A DNA stretch of 64,000 nt from CTSoil-043 sp963821235 (GTDB lineage Bacteria; Chloroflexota; Limnocylindria; Limnocylindrales; CSP1-4), in assembly GCA_963821235.1 (NCBI GenBank), contig CAWGCS010000001.1, positions 124,001-188,000 of the forward strand. The letters are read 5' to 3'. Below are positions 60,795 through 64,000 of the stretch, in pieces. A model generated the notes under the pieces. It made no database searches, was not told where the DNA came from, and saw only the letters and a list, made by a program, of their open reading frames with translations. The first letter of the stretch is position 1, and each line of letters starts with the position of its first letter. Made by a program: the position numbers and the translations under genes.

Positions 60795-61957
60795 AGGGTC
60801 ACCTCGCGCCCCTCCAGGAGGAGCCGGGCGATCCGGAGCGCCTCCCGCACCTCGAGGGCGTCGGCGTCGCGGCCGGCCGCCTCGGCCTCGGCGATCTCGG
60901 CGGTCATGTCCCGGACGAGGGCGCCGGCAATCGTGTCCGGCGGAAGCGGCAGGCCCTCCGGCAGGGCGGCCGCGGAGGCGTCGCGGACGCGGACCCGGAA
61001 GAAGCGTCCGGCCACCTCCCGCTCCACCTCGTCGGGGGCCAGGTCGAGGTCGTCGGGCCGGACGCCCACCACCCGGACGTCGAGGACGAGGTCGGGGTCG
61101 GCCAGGGTGCCGATCCGCTCCACGAGCGCGGGCTGGCTGCCGAGGGCCGCGGCATCGACGTCGAGGCGGTCGAAGCGGGTCCGCCCGACGCGACGCTCCT
61201 CGACCGTCACGTGGCGACCGCCGCCGCGCTCGTCGAGGGTGACGAGCAGGACGTTCCCGGCCCGGTCCTGGTCGAGGGCGACCGGCTCCGGGGCCCCGCT
61301 GTAGGCCCAGATCGTCGTGCCCGCCCGGCCGCGCTGGGTGGAGTGCCAGTGGCCGAGGGCGAGGTAGTCGAGGTGCGAGGCGGCCACCTCCTCGCTCGTG
61401 AAGACCACCTCGTCGTGCTCGGTCTTGCCGGGGATGAGCAGCGACCCGTGGACCAGCCCGACGTGCCAGGTGGCCCGGTCGTCGGTGGCGGCGTCGAAGC
61501 CGGCGAGCGGGCTGTGGGGAGCACGCTTCGTGGCGAAGACCCGCCCGTGGACCACCATGTCGAGCGGCCCCAGGAGGACGTCGGGCCGGTCCGGGGTGAG
61601 GACGACCAGCCGGTCGGTGGTCGCCGGCAGTCCCGCCAGCGCGGCGAGGTCGTAGGCCCGATAGACAGAGGCGCCGTCGTAGACGTCGTGGGTCCCCGGG
61701 ATGAGGACCGTCCTGATCGCGGCCTCGGCGAGCCGCCCGAGCTCCGTCGCGGCCCGCTCGACGGAGCGCCGCGGCTGGGTGTTGGAGTCGAAGAGGTCGC
61801 CGGCCACGACCACGAGGTCCACCTGCTCGGCGAGGGCGAGGTCCACCGTGGCCCGGAAGGCGGCGAACTGGCGCTCGCGCTGGGCGGCTGCCTGCTCGCC
61901 GAGATCGGCGTGGCGGGCCCCGAGGTGGACGTCGGCCGTGTGGAGCAGGCGCAGCAT
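60791..61957 (-). CDS. SbcD/Mre11-like DNA exonuclease
   Basis: The 388-residue metallophosphoesterase has the nuclease motifs LLHTADVHLGARH, VVVAGDLFDSN, LIPGTHDVYDG (the family Asn replaced by Thr-His), HVGLVHGSLLIPG and LALGHWHSTQ. It is shorter than many SbcD proteins but has the C-terminal capping part. The ATG at 61957 is chosen over 61975 because the motif begins six residues later; no Shine-Dalgarno, and GACAAT lies eight bases upstream. It forms a two-gene unit with the SbcC-like ATPase. Confidence 0.88.
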   Translation of the reverse strand: MLRLLHTADVHLGARHADLGEQAAAQRERQFAAFRATVDLALAEQVDLVVVAGDLFDSNTQPRRSVERAATELGRLAEAAIRTVLIPGTHDVYDGASVYRAYDLAALAGLPATTDRLVVLTPDRPDVLLGPLDMVVHGRVFATKRAPHSPLAGFDAATDDRATWHVGLVHGSLLIPGKTEHDEVVFTSEEVAASHLDYLALGHWHSTQRGRAGTTIWAYSGAPEPVALDQDRAGNVLLVTLDERGGGRHVTVEERRVGRTRFDRLDVDAAALGSQPALVERIGTLADPDLVLDVRVVGVRPDDLDLAPDEVEREVAGRFFRVRVRDASAAALPEGLPLPPDTIAGALVRDMTAEIAEAEAAGRDADALEVREALRIARLLLEGREVTL

Positions 61958-61965
61958 CGCCTCGC

Positions 61966-61971
61966 ATTGTC
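61966..61971 (-). promoter_or_regulatory. possible leaderless -10 GACAAT, SbcD-like gene
   Basis: GACAAT, eight bases, ATG at 61957. It is the same hexamer as before obg. Confidence 0.35.
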
Positions 61972-62039
61972 GCATCTCGCGGTGGCCCGAGGGGAGCCTC
62001 TACCCGCCCCTCCCGGGGCGATTCTCCTGGCGACGCTCC

Positions 62040-62077
62040 GTGACTCTGTCAGGTCACCTGCTCAGTGATTCTGTCAG
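62040..62077. mobile_element. probable insertion-sequence end with paired 13-base repeats
   Basis: gtgactctgtcag (62040-62052) and gtgattctgtcag (62065-62077) differ at one base and start 25 bases apart. Read on the other strand they give ctgacagaatcac-type repeats, the look of transposase-binding ends of integrase-core (IS481/ISNCY-like) elements. The A/T content is out of place in the flanking GC-rich DNA. A transposase remnant lies 1 kb away beyond the EamA gene. Confidence 0.5.
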
Positions 62078-62154
62078 TGCCAGCCGGCTGGGCGCCTTGG
62101 GGCCGGGCCGGCGGCAGCCACGTGCCGGTGCGGCGGGCGCCACGGCACGCCCCC

Positions 62155-62160
62155 TATGCT
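62155..62160 (+). promoter_or_regulatory. leaderless-type -10 TATGCT, EamA gene
   Basis: TATGCT, then tccggc, then GTG at 62167; no Shine-Dalgarno. Confidence 0.55.
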
Positions 62161-62166
62161 TCCGGC

Positions 62167-63069
62167 GTGCCGCCACTCCCCGCCGTGCTGACCCGCAAGC
62201 GCGTCTCGGCGCCCCCGGGGCTGCTCGTGATCCTGGCCGCCCTCTCGGTGCAGGTGGGCGCGAGCGTGGCCGTGGGCATGTTCGCGCAGTACGGCGCGAT
62301 CACCATCGTGGCCCTGCGCCTGATCTTCGGCGCCTTCCTGGTGATGGCCTGGCGGCCGCCCCGCCTGCGCGGCAACGCCCCCGGCGCCTGGCGCTGGGCG
62401 ATCGCCCTGGGGGCGACGCTCGCCTTCATGAACGCGTCGTTCTACTTCGCCATCGCGCGGCTCCCCCTGGGCGTGGTCGTCACGATCGAGTTCCTGGGGC
62501 CCCTGGCCGCGGCCGTGCTGGGCTCGCGGCGGCCGCTCGACTTCGCCTGGGTGGCCCTGGCGGCGGCCGGCGTCTGGATCCTGGCCGGCGGGCGTCTCGA
62601 GACGGCGGATGCGCTGGGCGTCGTGGCAGCCGGCCTGACCGGCGTGGGCTGGTTCACCTACATCATGGTCGGCGGGCGCGTGAGCCGGGCCTGGCCGGAC
62701 GGGTCCGGCGTGGCCGCTTCGATGAGCGTCTCCGCACTCCTCATCGTGCCGGTCGTGTTGCTGGCGGGCGACGTCGGCGCGGTCGTGGCGGCGCCCGCAG
62801 TGCTGGTTGCCGGGGTCGTCATCGCGCTGTTCAGCAGCGCGCTCCCGTACACGCTGGAGCTGGCGGCGCTGGGGCGGCTTCGCCCCGAGACGTACGGGAT
62901 CCTGGTCAGCCTGGAGCCGGCATTCGGGGCGATCGCGGGCTTCCTGCTCCTGGCCCAGCCGCTGACGCCGCCCGAGCTGGTCGCGATCGCGCTCGTGACC
63001 GTCGCCAGCATCGGCGCGAGCGTGACGGCACGGCCGGTGCCCGAGGTGCCGGGCGAGCTGGGCGGGTAG
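62167..63069 (+). CDS. EamA/RhtA-like permease
   Basis: The 300-residue protein has ten predicted helices. ALSVQVGASVAVGMFAQYG in helix 1, LPLGVVVTIEFLGPLAAAVLGSRR in the first repeat and SSALPYTLELAALGRL with LEPAFGAIAGFLLLAQ in the second resemble the RhtA threonine/homoserine exporter group. The GTG at 62167 is chosen for its TATGCT box. The gene lies between an insertion-sequence end and a transposase remnant, so it may have been carried or simply flanked by the element. Confidence 0.9.
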   Translation: MPPLPAVLTRKRVSAPPGLLVILAALSVQVGASVAVGMFAQYGAITIVALRLIFGAFLVMAWRPPRLRGNAPGAWRWAIALGATLAFMNASFYFAIARLPLGVVVTIEFLGPLAAAVLGSRRPLDFAWVALAAAGVWILAGGRLETADALGVVAAGLTGVGWFTYIMVGGRVSRAWPDGSGVAASMSVSALLIVPVVLLAGDVGAVVAAPAVLVAGVVIALFSSALPYTLELAALGRLRPETYGILVSLEPAFGAIAGFLLLAQPLTPPELVAIALVTVASIGASVTARPVPEVPGELGG

Positions 63070-63074
63070 CCGAC

Positions 63075-63240
63075 GCCGTCCTCGGCCTCCCGGAATGCGG
63101 CACCCACGATCCTACCCGTCGCGTCGTCGATCCCGCCGACCAGGGTCAGCCGGGGCCCGCGGCCATCGAGCCAGTCGTGCCGGCGGCCGTCGACCTGGAC
63201 CTTCGCCGAGCAGGGACACTCCGGGACGACCCTCCGGGGG
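63075..63240 (-). pseudogene. integrase-core (ISNCY/IS481-like) transposase remnant
   Basis: On the minus strand from about 63240 the frame reads RRVVPECPCSAKVQVDG, then RRHDWLDGRGPRLTLVGGID and DATGRIVGAAFREAEDG, which is the start of a DDE integrase core (first catalytic Asp in VQVDG, then the strand with IDDATG). Homology stops near 63075, where the frame enters the EamA 3' end. No start, helix-turn-helix part or later catalytic residues are present. The rest of the 63070-63416 gap has no gene I can support. Confidence 0.7.
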
Positions 63241-63416
63241 CCGGTGGTATCCTTCCCGGCAACGCAACCGGTGCGCGCCCCGTGAGGTACCGCAGCACGT
63301 CATCCGGGTCGCGCGGCACCAGGCTGAACTCGCCTTCCCCGCCGTCCCCGCATCGACGACGGGACCTCCGGACCGCTCAGCGGGCGCGAGCGCACGGACC
63401 TGGAGGAGCAGCACCT

Positions 63417-63755
63417 GTGACGTACACCGACCGGACCCTGACCTGCGTGGACTGCGGGATGAGCTTCACCCACACGGCCGCCGACCAGGAGTACTACGCC
63501 CAGAAGAGCTTCACCTCGGACCCGAAGCGCTGCCCGAGCTGCCGGGCCAGCCGTCGCCAGGCCCGGGGGGACGGATGGGACGTGCGCAGCATCGGGGGCC
63601 CGCGCGGCTACGAACGAGGCGGCGAGCCGGTCGACCGCGAGTACTTCGCCGTGACCTGCTCCCGCTGCGGCAACAACGCCCAGGTCCCGTTCAAGCCGCG
63701 CCTCGACAAGCCGGTCTACTGCTCCGACTGCTTCCGAGCCGTCAAGGCCGGCTGA
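63417..63755 (+). CDS. double zinc-ribbon protein, 112 aa
   Basis: The small protein has a first ribbon with CVDC near 10-13 and CPSC near 39-42 (DRTLTCVDCGMSFTHTAADQ, then EYYAQKSFTSDPKRC) and a second with CSRC near 81-84 and CSDC near 101-104. The first half matches the probable zinc-ribbon family that follows the pattern LxCxDCGxxFxFTxxEQxFY. The second resembles CxxC ribbons of RNA-associated proteins. GGAGG lies ten bases before the GTG at 63417. A role in RNA or DNA binding is inferred only from the fold. Confidence 0.85.
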   Translation: MTYTDRTLTCVDCGMSFTHTAADQEYYAQKSFTSDPKRCPSCRASRRQARGDGWDVRSIGGPRGYERGGEPVDREYFAVTCSRCGNNAQVPFKPRLDKPVYCSDCFRAVKAG

Positions 63756-63841
63756 CGCCGGCCCCACCTCGGGATCGCCCGGGCTGCCCTGACGATCGGG
63801 CTCGTCGGCTCCTCGCCTCGATCGGGCGCCGATCGCCGCGG

Positions 63842-64000
63842 CTAGGGTCGGTCGAGCGCCTCCGGGAGGTCAAGGGACGATCCGGCGACGTCGAGCCTGA
63901 AGCCCTCTCCCTCGCGGTACCGGGTCCGCGACCGGCCGTGCCAGACCGTCACCCGGCCACGGCCCCACACCTGCCACGCCCCGTCGCGACCCACCGCCGC
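63842..64000 (-). CDS. C-terminal end of an unidentified protein (5' part outside window)
   Basis: The last 52 codons of a minus-strand gene lie here, ending at TAG 63844-63842. The residues DGAWQVWGRGRVTVWHGRSR and REGEGFRLDVAGSSLDLPEAL look like real beta-strand coding sequence. No family can be named from this much. It converges with the zinc-ribbon gene. Confidence 0.5.
   Translation of the reverse strand, partial: AAVGRDGAWQVWGRGRVTVWHGRSRTRYREGEGFRLDVAGSSLDLPEALDRP

Noticed and set aside
57606..61304. 1232-residue plus-strand open frame
   Set aside because: Mirror of the SbcC-like and EamA genes, composed of Asp/Arg/Gly/Glu repeats typical of a complementary frame.

Overview
The window is very GC-rich, densely coded DNA from a free-living heterotrophic bacterium. 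It uses many GTG and some TTG starts, 4-base stop/start overlaps and actinobacterial-style modules (OpcA, an F420-type luciferase-like oxidoreductase, ABATE/CGNR regulator, short 6-phosphogluconate dehydrogenase). A glucose-6-phosphate isomerase of the type normally fused to transaldolase points to Chloroflexota (Limnocylindria-like soil or freshwater lineages) or a related high-GC phylum. No rRNA, tRNA or CRISPR array was seen, so the placement is an inference.

Layout. 1-821: truncated ADP-forming acyl-CoA synthetase. 1.0-6.4 kb: an accessory patch with three copies of the 5' end of a luciferase-like oxidoreductase gene, an unknown protein, a cupin, a frameshifted oxidoreductase, a DUF346-like protein, a CGNR regulator divergent from two tiny genes, and a frameshifted isochorismatase. 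6.4-11.3 kb: DNA uptake and replication genes (comEA, comEC, HD hydrolase, holA). 11.3-17.3 kb (minus strand): zinc-ribbon protein, rsfS-nadD-obg, LysM/M23 endopeptidase, rho. 17.5-24.8 kb: small transaldolase, a large protein with an AGN motif of the kind seen in contractile-injection-system effectors, pyrG, nitroreductase, aldose epimerase, HAD phosphatase. 24.8-30.4 kb: EamA transporter, small proteins, an ABC-2 exporter and a DUF4097-like lipoprotein. 30.4-35.1 kb: psuG, S9 peptidase, acetyltransferase, PfkB kinase. 35.2-46.7 kb: the pentose-phosphate block tkt-rpiB-pgi-gnd-zwf-opcA-pgl, then citrate synthase and a double-GNAT protein. 46.7-53.7 kb: a catabolic island (APC permease divergent from DeoR regulator-BtpA-phosphoesterase-FGGY kinase-sugar isomerase). 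53.8-64 kb: nucleotidyltransferase, MFS, GNAT, lipoprotein, YCII, EamA, an SbcCD-like pair, and an EamA gene bracketed by insertion-sequence remnants.

How it works together. The central block turns glucose-6-phosphate into NADPH and pentoses and back into glycolysis. The DeoR island looks like a complete import, phosphorylation and isomerisation route for an unidentified small carbohydrate. Regulation shows a recurring pattern: many first genes have a TAnnnT hexamer 6-8 bases before the start codon and no Shine-Dalgarno, which suggests leaderless mRNAs. Three genes carry a single extra base, and comEC lacks a stop before the next gene, so assembly error versus real decay must be settled before these are called pseudogenes.
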